Below are positions 9,496-19,040 of a DNA stretch of 52,508 nt, piece by piece; within the stretch, counting starts at the first letter, position 1; every line of letters begins with the position of its first letter. The DNA lies in the NCBI GenBank assembly GCA_905373475.1, contig CAJPTC010000018.1, positions 1 to 52,508 on the forward strand. Direction: 5' to 3'. The DNA comes from Bacteroidia bacterium (GTDB lineage Bacteria > Bacteroidota > Bacteroidia > Bacteroidales > CAJPTX01). A program made the translations under genes and the position numbers. The notes below the pieces were generated by a model, which was not told where the DNA came from, did not search any database, and was given only the letters and a program-made list of their open reading frames with translations.

Positions 9496-9518
9496 TTCTT
9501 AATCCTCCTTTTTGCTGC

Positions 9519-9549
9519 AAAAAAAGCATCGTCATACGCAACGATGCTT
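9519..9549 (-). terminator. Terminator-like hairpin upstream of the DUF262 gene and downstream of atpG
   Basis: AAGCATCGT (9524-9532) pairs with ACGATGCTT (9541-9549) over an 8-base loop; on the minus strand it is followed by seven T (9519-9525). It lies 61 bases after the atpG stop, so it ends the ATP synthase operon. No -7 box lies between it and the DUF262 start, so that gene may rely on readthrough. Confidence 0.9.
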
Positions 9550-9609
9550 AATATTATTAAGGGCAGTTGTTACATCCCTCAGAGATTTCCCTCGCCTGAA
9601 AAGCCCATT

Positions 9610-10470
9610 CTACCCTTCTAGGGCACTCGCTCCAGATACAATCTCTAAAATTTCGTTAGTGATAGCGGCCTGACGCGCCTTATTGTATTCCAACGTAAGC
9701 TCATCAACCAACGTGTTCGCATTGTCAGTTGCCTGCGACATAGCCGTCATGCGCGCACCATGCTCACCTACATAGTTGTTGAGCAAGCAGGTATAAAGTT
9801 GCAAACGTACAAAGTGCGACAAAGTATAGCCAAAAAATGAAGCAGGATCTGGTTCAAAAATGTACTCATGCTTTACAACAGTGGAAGAAGAAGGCGGAAT
9901 ACAAGGCAGAAGCACCTCGTTTGTCGGTGTTTGTAGTGCTGCACTATGAAACTTATTATAGCACACCAAAACACGCAAATACTTCCCCTCTGTGAAAGCC
10001 TGCAACAGGCGCTCGAAAAGTTCCTGCGTCAACTCAAATGATGGGCGATCCACCATTGCCTCGTTGACGTAAACTGGCGTTAGTGCCTTAAGACCATCTG
10101 CAGCTTTTTTACCAAGTGCGAAAAGCTCAACCTCGTGTCCGTTTTTCTTTTCTTCAGCCACTAGTCGCGTTGCATAGTCTACTATATTTGCATTGTAACC
10201 TCCACACAATGACGAGTTGGAGGCAAGCACCACTATTGCAACTGGCGCTGCCTCATTCACAACCTGCATTAACGGGTGAGAAAACTCTCCGCACGCAGTC
10301 ATAGCAATCGCCATCGTATCACGGTACTTATCTAGATAGCGCTGAAATTGCACCGTCTGATCTTGTGCCTTATGAAACTTTGCAGCAGAGACAACCTTCA
10401 TCGCACTCGTAATCTTGCGTGTAGATTTTACCGAGCCTATACGTATGCGAATATCTTTCAGACTAGCCAT
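9610..10470 (-). CDS. atpG: ATP synthase F1 gamma subunit
   Basis: 286 residues. The N-terminal coiled coil starts with the family signature KDIRIRIGSVKSTRKITSAM, and the C-terminal helix has MTAMSQATDNA and LTLEYNKARQAAITNEI, the standard gamma landmarks. Gamma forms the central rotor stalk that couples proton flow through Fo to catalysis in F1 at the inner membrane face. It is the last gene of the atpB-E-F-H-A-G series, 95 bases after atpA, and is followed by the terminator at 9519. Confidence 0.97.
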   Translation of the reverse strand: MASLKDIRIRIGSVKSTRKITSAMKVVSAAKFHKAQDQTVQFQRYLDKYRDTMAIAMTACGEFSHPLMQVVNEAAPVAIVVLASNSSLCGGYNANIVDYATRLVAEEKKNGHEVELFALGKKAADGLKALTPVYVNEAMVDRPSFELTQELFERLLQAFTEGKYLRVLVCYNKFHSAALQTPTNEVLLPCIPPSSSTVVKHEYIFEPDPASFFGYTLSHFVRLQLYTCLLNNYVGEHGARMTAMSQATDNANTLVDELTLEYNKARQAAITNEILEIVSGASALEG

Positions 10471-10565
10471 TACACCAACACTCTATTCTTGCGAGATTAC
10501 AAACAAAAGAGGTCTCCGCGTTCATCGCATGATGAATACAGAGAACCTCATTTCTTATTCAAACC

Positions 10566-12152
10566 CTATTTCTTTTCTAGAAACGAAGCCAACAAATGCG
10601 CAAACACCTGTTCTATCGCATTAGTACATTCGTCGTCGTAAACACCAGCACCAAGTTTATCTAGAATATCGCGCTTTGAAGTACGCATTTCCTCAAGGAA
10701 TATTTTTTCAAACTCGCGTACTCGGTTTACAGGTATATCCTTAAACAACCCCTTCGTACCACAATAGATTACAGCTACTTGCTCGCCGACTGGCACAGGG
10801 CTATACTGTGGTTGCTTCAAAAGCTCCACATTTTTTGCCCCCTTGTCTAAGACGCTCTTGGTAGCAGCATCCAAATCTGAGCCAAACTTTGAGAAAGCCT
10901 CCAGCTCGCGGTACTGTGCCTGATCAAGCTTCAACGTACCAGCCACCTTCTTCATAGATTTTATCTGCGCATTCCCTCCGACACGAGATACCGAAATCCC
11001 CACGTTGATGGCAGGACGCACCCCCGCATTGAAGAGCGTAGACTCAAGGAAAATCTGCCCGTCTGTAATAGAAATTACATTCGTAGGAATATAAGCGGAC
11101 ACGTCACCAGCCTGCGTTTCAATAATAGGCAATGCCGTAAGCGAACCGCCACCTTTCACCATTGGGCGCAACACCTCGGGAAGATCATTCATTTGTTCTA
11201 CCACTTCCTGCGACTCTATGATCTTCGCTGCACGTTCCAAAAGACGGCTATGTAAGTAGAAAATATCGCCAGGGTACGCTTCGCGTCCTGGAGGACGACG
11301 GAGCAACAACGAGACTTCACGATAGGAGACTGCCTGTTTGGAAAGATCGTCGTATACCACCAGGGCATCGCGTCCCGTATCGCGGAAGAACTCCCCTATG
11401 GTTGCCCCTGCAAAGGGAGCAAAATACTGCAACGCTGCCGTTTCCGACGCCGTAGCCGATACAATTATCGTATAAGGCATCGCACCAGCCTCTTCTAGTG
11501 TTTTAGCGATATTGGCTACTGTAGAACCCTTCTGCCCTATCGCAACATAGATACAATATACGGGCTTGCCTTGTTCGTAAGCCGTGCGCTGGTTGATAAT
11601 TGTATCAATAGCAATAGCCGTTTTACCTGTCTGACGGTCTCCGATGATCAACTCACGCTGACCGCGCCCGATCGGGATCATGGCATCCACGGCCTTGAGT
11701 CCCGTCTGCAATGGCGACTTTACAGGTTGACGAAATACAACACCAGGAGCTTTCCGTTCGAGAGGGAGTTCATACAACGTACCTTCTATCGATCCTTTAC
11801 CATCAATTGGCTCGCCAAGTGTATTAACAATACGCCCCAACAGACCTTCCCCTACTAGCACAGATGCAATTCGATTAGTACGCCGTACACGTTGCCCTTC
11901 CTTAACCAACGAACCATCGCCCAAAAGAACCACCCCCACGTTGTCTTCTTCCAAGTTCAACACCACGCCACGTACACCCGACTCGAAATCGACCAACTCA
12001 TTGGCTTCAACTCCTCGCAGACCATACAAACGTGCGATACCGTCGCCCACTTCTACGACGCGCCCGATCTCCTCGAAATCCTTTTCTACGTTCAAGCCCA
12101 ACAATTCCTGAGACAAGATCTCCGAAATCTCTGAAGCCTTAATTTCCGACAT
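10566..12152 (-). CDS. atpA: ATP synthase F1 alpha subunit
   Basis: 528 residues from the ATG at 12152, which begins MSEIKASEISEIL; an upstream in-frame ATG (12212) would overlap atpH and adds 20 unconserved residues, so I rejected it. The P-loop GDRQTGKTAIA and the alpha signature region PAINVGISVSRVGG are present. Alpha carries the non-catalytic nucleotide sites of the F1 hexamer and needs beta (AtpD), which is not encoded in this window. It starts 22 bases after the atpH stop. Confidence 0.97.
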   Translation of the reverse strand: MSEIKASEISEILSQELLGLNVEKDFEEIGRVVEVGDGIARLYGLRGVEANELVDFESGVRGVVLNLEEDNVGVVLLGDGSLVKEGQRVRRTNRIASVLVGEGLLGRIVNTLGEPIDGKGSIEGTLYELPLERKAPGVVFRQPVKSPLQTGLKAVDAMIPIGRGQRELIIGDRQTGKTAIAIDTIINQRTAYEQGKPVYCIYVAIGQKGSTVANIAKTLEEAGAMPYTIIVSATASETAALQYFAPFAGATIGEFFRDTGRDALVVYDDLSKQAVSYREVSLLLRRPPGREAYPGDIFYLHSRLLERAAKIIESQEVVEQMNDLPEVLRPMVKGGGSLTALPIIETQAGDVSAYIPTNVISITDGQIFLESTLFNAGVRPAINVGISVSRVGGNAQIKSMKKVAGTLKLDQAQYRELEAFSKFGSDLDAATKSVLDKGAKNVELLKQPQYSPVPVGEQVAVIYCGTKGLFKDIPVNRVREFEKIFLEEMRTSKRDILDKLGAGVYDDECTNAIEQVFAHLLASFLEKK

Positions 12153-12174
12153 AACACTCAATCTTCCGATTAGA

Positions 12175-12708
12175 TTACAATTCCGACAACATACTCCGTA
12201 GCTCGCCTGCAATGCTACAATCTAACAAACTATCATTTACCTCTACGGTAAACCCACCTATCAGATTGCGATCCTCGCTATAGTCGACCTCAATTTGCTT
12301 ACCGAAACGCTGCTGTAAAAAAGCTTCTAAGCGCTCGTGCATACGCTTCGGAAGTTCCGTACACGCTTCAACATGAGCGTGCACAATGCCAAACTTTTGG
12401 CTATACAGAAGGCGAAACATCCGCAATGCGCGTTCCAAGTACACAGCACGCTGATGTTTATACATCAACTGCGTAAATGGGAGTAAAACAGGCGCAACAC
12501 GCTCCACCATGCGCTCCACAAAACGCAATTTGTCCGCCTCTTCTACGACAGTACTATGGAGCATTTTTTGAAACTCGCCCCCTAAACGCGTAAGGACCTC
12601 TACCAAAAGACCTGCCGCGTCGTAATAGGCACGTCCTTTCTGTGTATCGTCACCCACTGCGGAGAGCAACGCTTTCGCATAACGCACCGAGACCCGCCCT
12701 TCGTTCAT
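12175..12708 (-). CDS. atpH: ATP synthase F1 delta subunit
   Basis: 177 residues. The N-terminal helical domain begins with RVSVRYAKALLSAV and the C-terminal part has the typical DRNLIGGFTVEVNDSLLDCSIAGEL ending in pieces (LIGGF...V.D.S...S....L). Delta ties the peripheral b stalk to the top of F1. It lies between atpF and atpA in the usual order, 53 bases after atpF. Confidence 0.93.
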   Translation of the reverse strand: MNEGRVSVRYAKALLSAVGDDTQKGRAYYDAAGLLVEVLTRLGGEFQKMLHSTVVEEADKLRFVERMVERVAPVLLPFTQLMYKHQRAVYLERALRMFRLLYSQKFGIVHAHVEACTELPKRMHERLEAFLQQRFGKQIEVDYSEDRNLIGGFTVEVNDSLLDCSIAGELRSMLSEL

Positions 12709-12761
12709 GTTTAGACCTCCTGGAATTACAGGCCACTAACTGTAGTAACGGCTATAAAGCA

Positions 12762-13277
12762 CTAGGCTTGATTCGTCGCTCTAGGAGCAGCAAGCATCTC
12801 ATCAAGAACACGATCGAGGTAACGCTCTTGCTCGTCATTTGTAGCAAGACGTTCGCGCAAAATACGTTCTGTGGTTTTCACAACCAACACGCGCACCTCA
12901 TTGCGTAGCTCGCGGCGTATAGCCTCTTGTTCGAGTCGCATGTTTTCACGTGCTTGTTGCGTTATTCGTTCCACTTCCTCGCGCGCTTGTTCCCGTGCTT
13001 CCGACAAAAGCTGTTCGCGTTGCGAACGAGCTTCTGCTAAAAACAACTCACGTTCTTTTCTCGCTTCTGCTTCCAAAGTTTGACGCTGTTCACCCCACTG
13101 CTCCAATTCCAAGCGATGTCGCTCAGCATTTTCTAGCCCTTCTGCAATAGTCTTTTCGCGACTCTCGAGTCCCTGCAAGATCGGTTTCCACGCAAACTTG
13201 CGCAGAATGACCAAGATGAGCCCGAAGGCTACGACCATCCAGAAGAATAAGCCGAAATCTGGGGTTATTAAGCTCAT
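12762..13277 (-). CDS. atpF: ATP synthase Fo b subunit
   Basis: 171 residues: one N-terminal transmembrane helix (about 9-27, with FWMVVAFGLILVILRKFAWKP-type pattern) and a long charged helix rich in Glu, Arg and Ala that forms the peripheral stalk coiled coil. It follows atpE by 13 bases. Length and helix pattern are normal for the family. Confidence 0.95.
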   Translation of the reverse strand: MSLITPDFGLFFWMVVAFGLILVILRKFAWKPILQGLESREKTIAEGLENAERHRLELEQWGEQRQTLEAEARKERELFLAEARSQREQLLSEAREQAREEVERITQQARENMRLEQEAIRRELRNEVRVLVVKTTERILRERLATNDEQERYLDRVLDEMLAAPRATNQA

Positions 13278-13290
13278 CCCCTCGCGACTC

Positions 13291-13533
13291 CTAACCTACT
13301 AAGAACAACACCAATACGGCTGCGATGATGGCAAAAAATGCCAAACCTTCGATAAGCGCCGCTGCCACAATCATATTCGAACGAATATCGCCTGCGGCTT
13401 CTGGTTGGCGTGCGATAGCTTCCAACGCCTGTACACCAATACGGCTAATACCCAAAGCCGCACCAATTACCACGATACTTGCTGCAAACGCTGCACCCAT
13501 CTTAGCCAACGCTACCATTGCTGCTGCATCCAT
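13291..13533 (-). CDS. atpE: ATP synthase Fo c subunit
   Basis: 80 residues forming two membrane helices joined by the polar loop ARQPE (41-45). The ion-binding carboxylate is Glu62 in AALIEGLAFF. The residue following it is Gly, and the position equivalent to the sodium-binding Gln of Na+-type c subunits is not Gln (Ile by alignment on ARQPE), so proton coupling is the better reading. It is the rotor ring component. It lies 91 bases downstream of atpB, an A-rich gap with no obvious gene. Confidence 0.96.
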   Translation of the reverse strand: MDAAAMVALAKMGAAFAASIVVIGAALGISRIGVQALEAIARQPEAAGDIRSNMIVAAALIEGLAFFAIIAAVLVLFLVG

Positions 13534-13624
13534 CTCTACTCTACCTTTATTTATTGTTCCGTTTCAAAAAAATATCCAAAGCCAAAATACAAATACACAA
13601 AAACTCACTCAACAGAGTCCTTAA

Positions 13625-14743
13625 TTAGTGATGTTCCTCATCATGCCCTTCTGTAGCCATACCAAAATACATTGCACTCAGCATTGTAAATACGTATGCT
13701 TGGATAAAAGAGACCAAAACATCCAAGAGCGTCATAAAAACCGCAAAAATGAGCGACAAGATACTTACCCCGTAAGCCGCAATTGCGTTCATCGTACCGA
13801 AGAGGAAAATCATGCTGAAAAACACCAACACTATCATGTGTCCCGAAAGCATATTGGCAAAAAGTCGGATCATGAGCACAATAGGTTTTGTGATCATACC
13901 CGAGAGCTCTACAATAGGCATTAACGGGATGGGGAGCTTTAGAAAGGTTGGCACACCAGGCGTATTGAAAGCATGCCCCCAATAATGTTTGTTCCCGCTC
14001 AGGGTGGTAATTACGAATGTAAAGAGTGCCAATACCATTGTGACGGTGATATTGCCCGTCAGGTTCGCACCAGCTGGTATTATTGGCACAAGCCCCAGAA
14101 GGTTACAAAAGAGGATGAAGAAAAAGATAGTGAGGAGAATCGGCATAAACCGATTTAACTTGGAAGCGCTGATCGCAGGCTTAGCAATATCATCGCGCAC
14201 AAAAACAATAACAGTTTCCAAAAGATTCTGAAGCCCTTTAGGAGCTTGATTAGGCGCTTTCTTGTATCGCTGTGCCACGCTCACGAATACCCAAACCATC
14301 AGCACCATCACGAAAATAGCGCCTACTACATTTTTCTTCAAGCTGAGATCAAGCGGAGCTTCAAGCACCTCGCCAGAGGCTGTGACCTCTTGGATTTCAG
14401 TAGGTCCACCTTTTTCGGGCACTACGAGGCGGAAGCCATTATATGTTTCATGTCCGTGGTGAAAACGACTAGAGAGAAAGCAGAACCACTCTTTCCGCAC
14501 ACGACTATACACAATAATGGGCAACGGAAGTGTAACGTGCGTTTCTCCTAAAGAGAAAATATGCCATTCATGACTGTCCGAGATATGATCAAAGATCATA
14601 CGAACAGGATCAAACTTTTTCTGTGCTGTAGATTCCGAAGATTCGGTTTGTACGGTAGCCACTTGTGCCGTATCTGCCAGATTGGCAAACACGCAAAGAC
14701 TACAGAGGGAGAGTATTCCCACAAAAAAGATTGAACGCCACAC
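13625..14743 (-). CDS. atpB: ATP synthase Fo a subunit with long exported N-terminus
   Basis: 372 residues from a GTG start. The C-terminal half is the a subunit: the essential arginine lies in the MIRLFANMLSGHM segment and the last helices have VSFIQAYVFTMLSAMYFG. The N-terminal 130 residues are unusual for E. coli but normal for Bacteroidota: a signal-like hydrophobic segment (4-20) and a periplasmic region with SDSHEWHIF and FHHGHETYNGF motifs, before the first core helix near residue 140. The subunit provides the two half-channels for protons. It opens the operon behind the promoter at 14773. Confidence 0.95.
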   Translation of the reverse strand: MWRSIFFVGILSLCSLCVFANLADTAQVATVQTESSESTAQKKFDPVRMIFDHISDSHEWHIFSLGETHVTLPLPIIVYSRVRKEWFCFLSSRFHHGHETYNGFRLVVPEKGGPTEIQEVTASGEVLEAPLDLSLKKNVVGAIFVMVLMVWVFVSVAQRYKKAPNQAPKGLQNLLETVIVFVRDDIAKPAISASKLNRFMPILLTIFFFILFCNLLGLVPIIPAGANLTGNITVTMVLALFTFVITTLSGNKHYWGHAFNTPGVPTFLKLPIPLMPIVELSGMITKPIVLMIRLFANMLSGHMIVLVFFSMIFLFGTMNAIAAYGVSILSLIFAVFMTLLDVLVSFIQAYVFTMLSAMYFGMATEGHDEEHH

Positions 14744-14772
14744 CTCGTCTGCAATTTAATAACCCACCATTG

Positions 14773-14780
14773 CAAAGGTA
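14773..14780 (-). promoter_or_regulatory. -7 box of the ATP synthase operon
   Basis: TACCTTTG on the minus strand matches TAnnTTTG exactly and lies 29 bases before the atpB GTG. It supports a transcript that begins at atpB, without atpD and atpC. Confidence 0.6.
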
Positions 14781-14927
14781 ACACTAATTTTCTGACTAGT
14801 AAGCGAACCTACACAAAGGGAAGAGGAAAAGAGAATTCTTAACCTCGCGGAGAAAAGCAATGAAATTGCCAATTCTCCTCGATAAGAATCCCTGCAATAG
14901 ACGGAAAATGTGATTTATAGCGGCTAG

Positions 14928-16013
14928 CTACTGCTTTCCTTCCCCGTCCTCTTGTTTGTGGAACTGCTCGTAGCAAATGCCTTGCAGCCGTAACGATTCG
15001 GTATGCACGAGTTCACATAACCGTCGCACAAAATGCGTATCCAGCCCTTCGTGCACTCCATAGCGCAAATGATGCTTCAACAATTCCCGCCAACGTTCTT
15101 CGTGAAATGCCTGTATTCCACGCTGACACTTCCACTCGCCTATTGCTCTAACAACGTTTAAGCGTTCGCCCAACAATTCGAGGATTCTGCAATCCAGTTC
15201 ATCAATTTGTTGTCGGTAGTGGTCTAACTCACTGTACGACGGCGCGGTTTGTCTGGCAGGAGGACGCAATCTGTCAAGCAGCGCAAAAAAGTCAGTAGGA
15301 GTTAGCTGTTGTTGCGCGTCGCTGAGTGCACATTCAGGCGTTGGGTGTACCTCTACCATCAGGCCATCGAAGGCATAATCCATGGCAAGTTGCGCTATCT
15401 CGAATACTAGTTCGCGCCTACCCGCTATGTGGCTGGGATCGCAAAGAATACGCAGTGCATTACCATATCGCGAGCGAAGACGAAGCACTAAGCCCCAGTC
15501 TGGCACGTTGCGATAAACGATTTTACGCGTGGGATAAAAACCTCTATGCACAGCAATTACCTCTTTCACGTGCCGCGACGCAATACGCTCCATAGCACCA
15601 ACCCACAAATCAATGTCGGGAGATATGGGATTTTTAACAAAGATAGGGCCATCGCTTGCTTGCAGTGCATCGGCAATCTCTTGAACAGCGAAGGGATCGG
15701 AAGTAGTACGAGCTCCAATCCAAAAACTCGTAATGCCGTGACGACGTGCTAAAGCGACATGTTCTTTCCGCGCCACTTCGATACAAACAGGCAAACTCGT
15801 ACGCTCTTGGGCTCTAGCTAGCCAAGGCAAGGCTTTTACACCCATTCCCTCAAACTGTCCAGGACGCGTGCGCGGCTTCCAAACACCGGCGCGCAAAAAG
15901 TCCACACGTCCGTCTTTTTTTAAGACAGAAGCCAGAGCAAGGATCTGTTCTTCGCTCTCAGCAGAGCAAGGACCCGCTATCAAAAGTCCTAGCGGCGAGG
16001 ATTGTTCTCTCAT
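14928..16013 (-). CDS. DAHP synthase-chorismate mutase fusion
   Basis: 361 residues with two enzymes of aromatic amino acid synthesis. Residues about 8-250 are a type I-beta (KDO8P-like) 3-deoxy-D-arabino-heptulosonate 7-phosphate synthase: AGPCSAES, RAGVWKPRTRPGQFEG, the WIGARTTSDPF segment, VKNPI and CDPSHIAGRR are all present. Residues about 270-350 are an AroQ-type chorismate mutase (IDELDCRILELLGERLNVV, RGIQAFHEERW). The same domain order is known from Porphyromonas and Prevotella enzymes, where the mutase domain mediates prephenate feedback; that is family knowledge. A -7 box 11 bases before the ATG suggests a very short leader. No other shikimate gene is adjacent. Confidence 0.93.
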   Translation of the reverse strand: MREQSSPLGLLIAGPCSAESEEQILALASVLKKDGRVDFLRAGVWKPRTRPGQFEGMGVKALPWLARAQERTSLPVCIEVARKEHVALARRHGITSFWIGARTTSDPFAVQEIADALQASDGPIFVKNPISPDIDLWVGAMERIASRHVKEVIAVHRGFYPTRKIVYRNVPDWGLVLRLRSRYGNALRILCDPSHIAGRRELVFEIAQLAMDYAFDGLMVEVHPTPECALSDAQQQLTPTDFFALLDRLRPPARQTAPSYSELDHYRQQIDELDCRILELLGERLNVVRAIGEWKCQRGIQAFHEERWRELLKHHLRYGVHEGLDTHFVRRLCELVHTESLRLQGICYEQFHKQEDGEGKQ

Positions 16014-16024
16014 CTTACAGAGCG

Positions 16025-16032
16025 CAAAGGTA
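16025..16032 (-). promoter_or_regulatory. -7 box before the DAHP synthase fusion
   Basis: TACCTTTG on the minus strand, ending 11 bases upstream of the ATG at 16013. A TTG occurs 23 bases further upstream, slightly beyond the usual 19-21. Confidence 0.55.
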
Positions 16033-16116
16033 AAAGATTCGAGCTAGGAAAACCTCAATTGGTTATAACTTCCTGACAGCGTCATCTCCCCTTATTACCA
16101 CTTCCTTTGTGTGTGT

Positions 16117-17161
16117 TTAGGGCTTCAACCGTTCAGTTAAAAATTTTCGTATACCTGCAAGTTCAATTCCCTCGTAGCTATTTTCGTCGTGTTCTTGCGC
16201 GGTAACAACGAGCTTAGGGTAATTATCTTTAATGCGGAGCAAATTACCGAACTCACGCTCCAACATTGCAGCACTCGTTAATTCGGAAACCACCTGTACA
16301 TACAGACGTTCCCCATTACGAGTACATACAAAATCTATTTCCTCGGTGGACAATGCTCCAACCTGAACCTCATAGCCACAAAAGAGAAGATGATTGCAAA
16401 CAATATTTTCTAAACGTTTCCCTCTATCCTGCGGCTTATAACCGACAATGGCATTCCTAATACCCAGATTCTCAAAAAAGTATTTTTCGCCCCTTTCAAA
16501 CAGCCGCTTTCCTACAATATCATAACGATACAAACGATGTACCAGGCAAGCAGCAGTTACTGCTTCCGAATAATCGGCGACCAGTGTTGAAGACATATTG
16601 AACTTCTGATTCTTGAGAAAATCACTAATGCTTTTAGCCGAGAAGCGACTCCCTACATTGTCGGCCAGATAACGAATCTGTTGTTCTAGAAACAAGGTGT
16701 TACGTATGTTGTATCTTGCGACCACATCGCGCAAAACTATGGTATATAGATACTCCGCAGGTATTCTAAAACAACTTCATCGCGCAAAGGCAGATGGCGC
16801 AAATAGGGAAAACCACCAAAGCGAGTGTATTTTTCCAATGCCGCTTCGTCGTCCTGCAACTGATGGAACTCCAGAAATTCGGTATATGACAGACTGTAAA
16901 TCCGAAAGGCAACATAGCGTCCTCCCATAGCATTCGCCAAGTCCCCCGAAAAAAGCTGTGAGTTGCTTCCCGTTATATAATATATATTATGTTAGCATCC
17001 TTCTCCTCTGCTTCAATATGGCGCATCAACTGTAAAAGGATATAACTTTTACCTACACGGCGCGAGCCAATCAAAACCTTCACCACTGGAGTACGCATAA
17101 AAGGAGCTATACGCTGCAAGTAGACAGGTCTCGGCACTAATTCTGAAACGTTGTTTCTCAT
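16117..17161 (-). pseudogene. Broken AAA (AAA_14/DUF4143) ATPase
   Basis: Three pieces in different frames make up one ATPase of the AAA_14-DUF4143 family. From the ATG at 17161 come the N-terminus and Walker A (GSRRVGKSY) up to DANIIYI near 16985. The sequence then jumps frame directly to ITGSNSQLFSGDLANAMGG, so the 50-60 residues that should hold Walker B are missing; the join sits in a run of TATATATTATATA. Near 16737-16750 a second shift separates YLRSIY from the expected TIVLRDVVARYN. The DUF4143 half then runs to 16117 and still shows the PD-(D/E)XK-like EEIDFVC and YVQV elements. Members are common accessory genes of unclear role; this copy cannot bind and hydrolyse ATP normally. Confidence 0.88.
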
Positions 17162-17321
17162 TTTCAATCTACACATCTTACATACTGTAAATATACAATA
17201 GAACTCATGTATACCTGAAATTTGCTAAATAACCGAGAGAGAACGATGTATAACCATGTTGTAGAGGAGGACTGGCAACGACAATGGAAATTCGCCACTC
17301 TTCTGAAAAGAGACAGCAAAT

Positions 17322-17353
17322 AAAAAAGGGGCATTGCCATAATGCAACGCCCC
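17322..17353 (-). terminator. Terminator of the rplM-rpsI-rpsB-tsf operon
   Basis: GGGGC (17328-17332) pairs with GCCCC (17349-17353), and inside it TTGC pairs with GCAA; on the minus strand six T follow (17322-17327). It lies 22 bases past the tsf stop. Confidence 0.88.
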
Positions 17354-17375
17354 TATAGTTCATCTGAAAAACGTA

Positions 17376-18206
17376 TTATTCGGAGAGCCCGTAGCGATCG
17401 AAGATTGTTACCTTCAAATCTTTATCGAACTTCGATACGTATTGTTCAACTGTCAACTTGTTGTCCTTTATGCACTCCTGCCCCATCAAGGTATTCTCCT
17501 TGATAAACTTGGCAAGACGCCCTTCCGCAATCTTATCGAGAATCTGTTCAGGCTTTCCTTCAAGACGAGCTTGCTCGCGCCCAATTTCAAATTCCTTTTT
17601 ACGAACCTCTTCAGGTAGGCTGTCGCCATCTATTGCCACAGGGTTTAGACCAGCAATCTGCATTGCTAACGCCGACAACAATTCGGGGCTAGCACCAGAC
17701 TTACTAACCCCAACAACCGATGCTAAACGGCTACCAGGATGGATATAGCAACCAACTGTGGGCGCATCAATACGCTTGAAATAGCCCAAGCCCATCTTTT
17801 CGCCCGTCACACCCGACTGATTTTGTACCAACTCATCAACAGTTTTGCCGTCAAGAATCATAGAGCGAACGCCATCGAGATCCTTCACATCTGCTTTTAG
17901 TGCAGCATCCAAAATACGTTCTGCCAACTTTACAAAGTCTGCATTTTTGGCTACGAAATCCGTTTCACAATTCAAAACGAAAATGGCAGCCGCAGTATTC
18001 GACGCATTGGCATGAGCGATAGCAACCCCTTGCGATGCTTCGCGATCCGCACGCTTGTTGGCAATAGCCTTCCCACGCTCACGAATCAACTCCTGCGCAC
18101 GCTCAAAATCGCCATTGGTTTCTTCCAGAGCTTTCTTGCAATCCATCATGCCTGCGCCCGTCATCTTGCGCAGTTTCATCACATCTGCTGCCGTAATTTC
18201 TGCCAT
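17376..18206 (-). CDS. tsf: Translation elongation factor Ts
   Basis: 276 residues. EF-Ts recharges EF-Tu by exchanging GDP for GTP. The N-terminal UBA-like domain carries the signature LRKMTGAGMMDCKKAL and the Tu-contacting core follows with FVLNCETDFVAKN, the conserved TDFV motif. The C-terminal part ends with LTVEQYVSKF. It lies 48 bases downstream of rpsB, the usual rpsB-tsf arrangement, and ends the operon before the terminator at 17322. Confidence 0.97.
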   Translation of the reverse strand: MAEITAADVMKLRKMTGAGMMDCKKALEETNGDFERAQELIRERGKAIANKRADREASQGVAIAHANASNTAAAIFVLNCETDFVAKNADFVKLAERILDAALKADVKDLDGVRSMILDGKTVDELVQNQSGVTGEKMGLGYFKRIDAPTVGCYIHPGSRLASVVGVSKSGASPELLSALAMQIAGLNPVAIDGDSLPEEVRKKEFEIGREQARLEGKPEQILDKIAEGRLAKFIKENTLMGQECIKDNKLTVEQYVSKFDKDLKVTIFDRYGLSE

Positions 18207-18254
18207 GAAATCAATCCCTTCCGATTTATAATTTATCTAAAAGCTACTACGCTA

Positions 18255-19040
18255 CTATTCCTCGTCTTCGTCGTCTTCAACCGTCTTTGCAGGCTTGCTT
18301 TCTGCTTCGTCGGCATCGTCATCAGCTTCTGGTTCAGGCGCATTCCGATCCATCTTACGCTCAAGAAGCCCCTCTTTGATTGCTTCACACATCTCATTGA
18401 CAATGAGTTCAATGGAAGTGTTTACGTCATCGTTCGCTGGGATCACATAGTCAATAGGCGTCGGATCGCAGCAGGTATCTACCATCGCGAAAACTGGGAT
18501 ACCTAAACGATTGGCTTCGCGCACTGCGATGTATTCGCGCTGTACATCAATTACGAACAATGCCGAAGGCAATTTGTTCATATCCGCAATTGAACCTAAG
18601 TTCTTTTCAAGCTTTGCACGTACACGTGTAAGCTGCAAGCGTTCGCGCTTAGACATGTTCTCGTACGTTCCGTCGGTCATCATCTTATCGATGTTGCTCA
18701 TCTTCTTGACCGCCTTGCGAATCGTTGGGAAGTTCGTAAGCATACCACCTGGCCAACGCTCGGTAACAAATGGCATTCCTACTTCTTTCACCTTTGTGGC
18801 CACTACATCCTTTGCTTGTTTCTTCGTAGCAACAAATAGGATTCGACGCCCACTTCTCGCAATCTGACGCAGCGCCTGTGCTGCTTCATCAACCTTAACG
18901 AGGGTTTTACGGAGGTCAATTACGTGGTAACCGTTGCGCTCCATAAAAATGTAAGGAGCCATTTTCGGACACCACTTCTGCGTCTGGTGCCCAAAGTGCA
19001 CCTTCGCATCCAACATCTGCTCAAAACTCAAATTTGGCAT
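18255..19040 (-). CDS. rpsB: 30S ribosomal protein S2
   Basis: 261 residues with the S2 signatures FGHQTQKWCPKMAPYIF, RWPGGMLTNFPT and PALFVIDV-like SALFVIDVQREY. S2 sits on the small-subunit body near the mRNA exit and S1 site. The last 30 residues form an acidic tail (Asp/Glu-rich, ending EDDEDEE), longer than in E. coli. A 306-base leader precedes the start, with no -7 box inside it, so it is probably transcribed from rplM-rpsI and regulated in the leader. Confidence 0.97.
   Translation of the reverse strand: MPNLSFEQMLDAKVHFGHQTQKWCPKMAPYIFMERNGYHVIDLRKTLVKVDEAAQALRQIARSGRRILFVATKKQAKDVVATKVKEVGMPFVTERWPGGMLTNFPTIRKAVKKMSNIDKMMTDGTYENMSKRERLQLTRVRAKLEKNLGSIADMNKLPSALFVIDVQREYIAVREANRLGIPVFAMVDTCCDPTPIDYVIPANDDVNTSIELIVNEMCEAIKEGLLERKMDRNAPEPEADDDADEAESKPAKTVEDDEDEE

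Noticed and set aside
12153..12212. Longer start for atpA
   Set aside because: It overlaps atpH and adds residues not found in alpha subunits.
14596..14784. Small ORF overlapping atpB start
   Set aside because: It runs in another frame of atpB and across the promoter; no family features.
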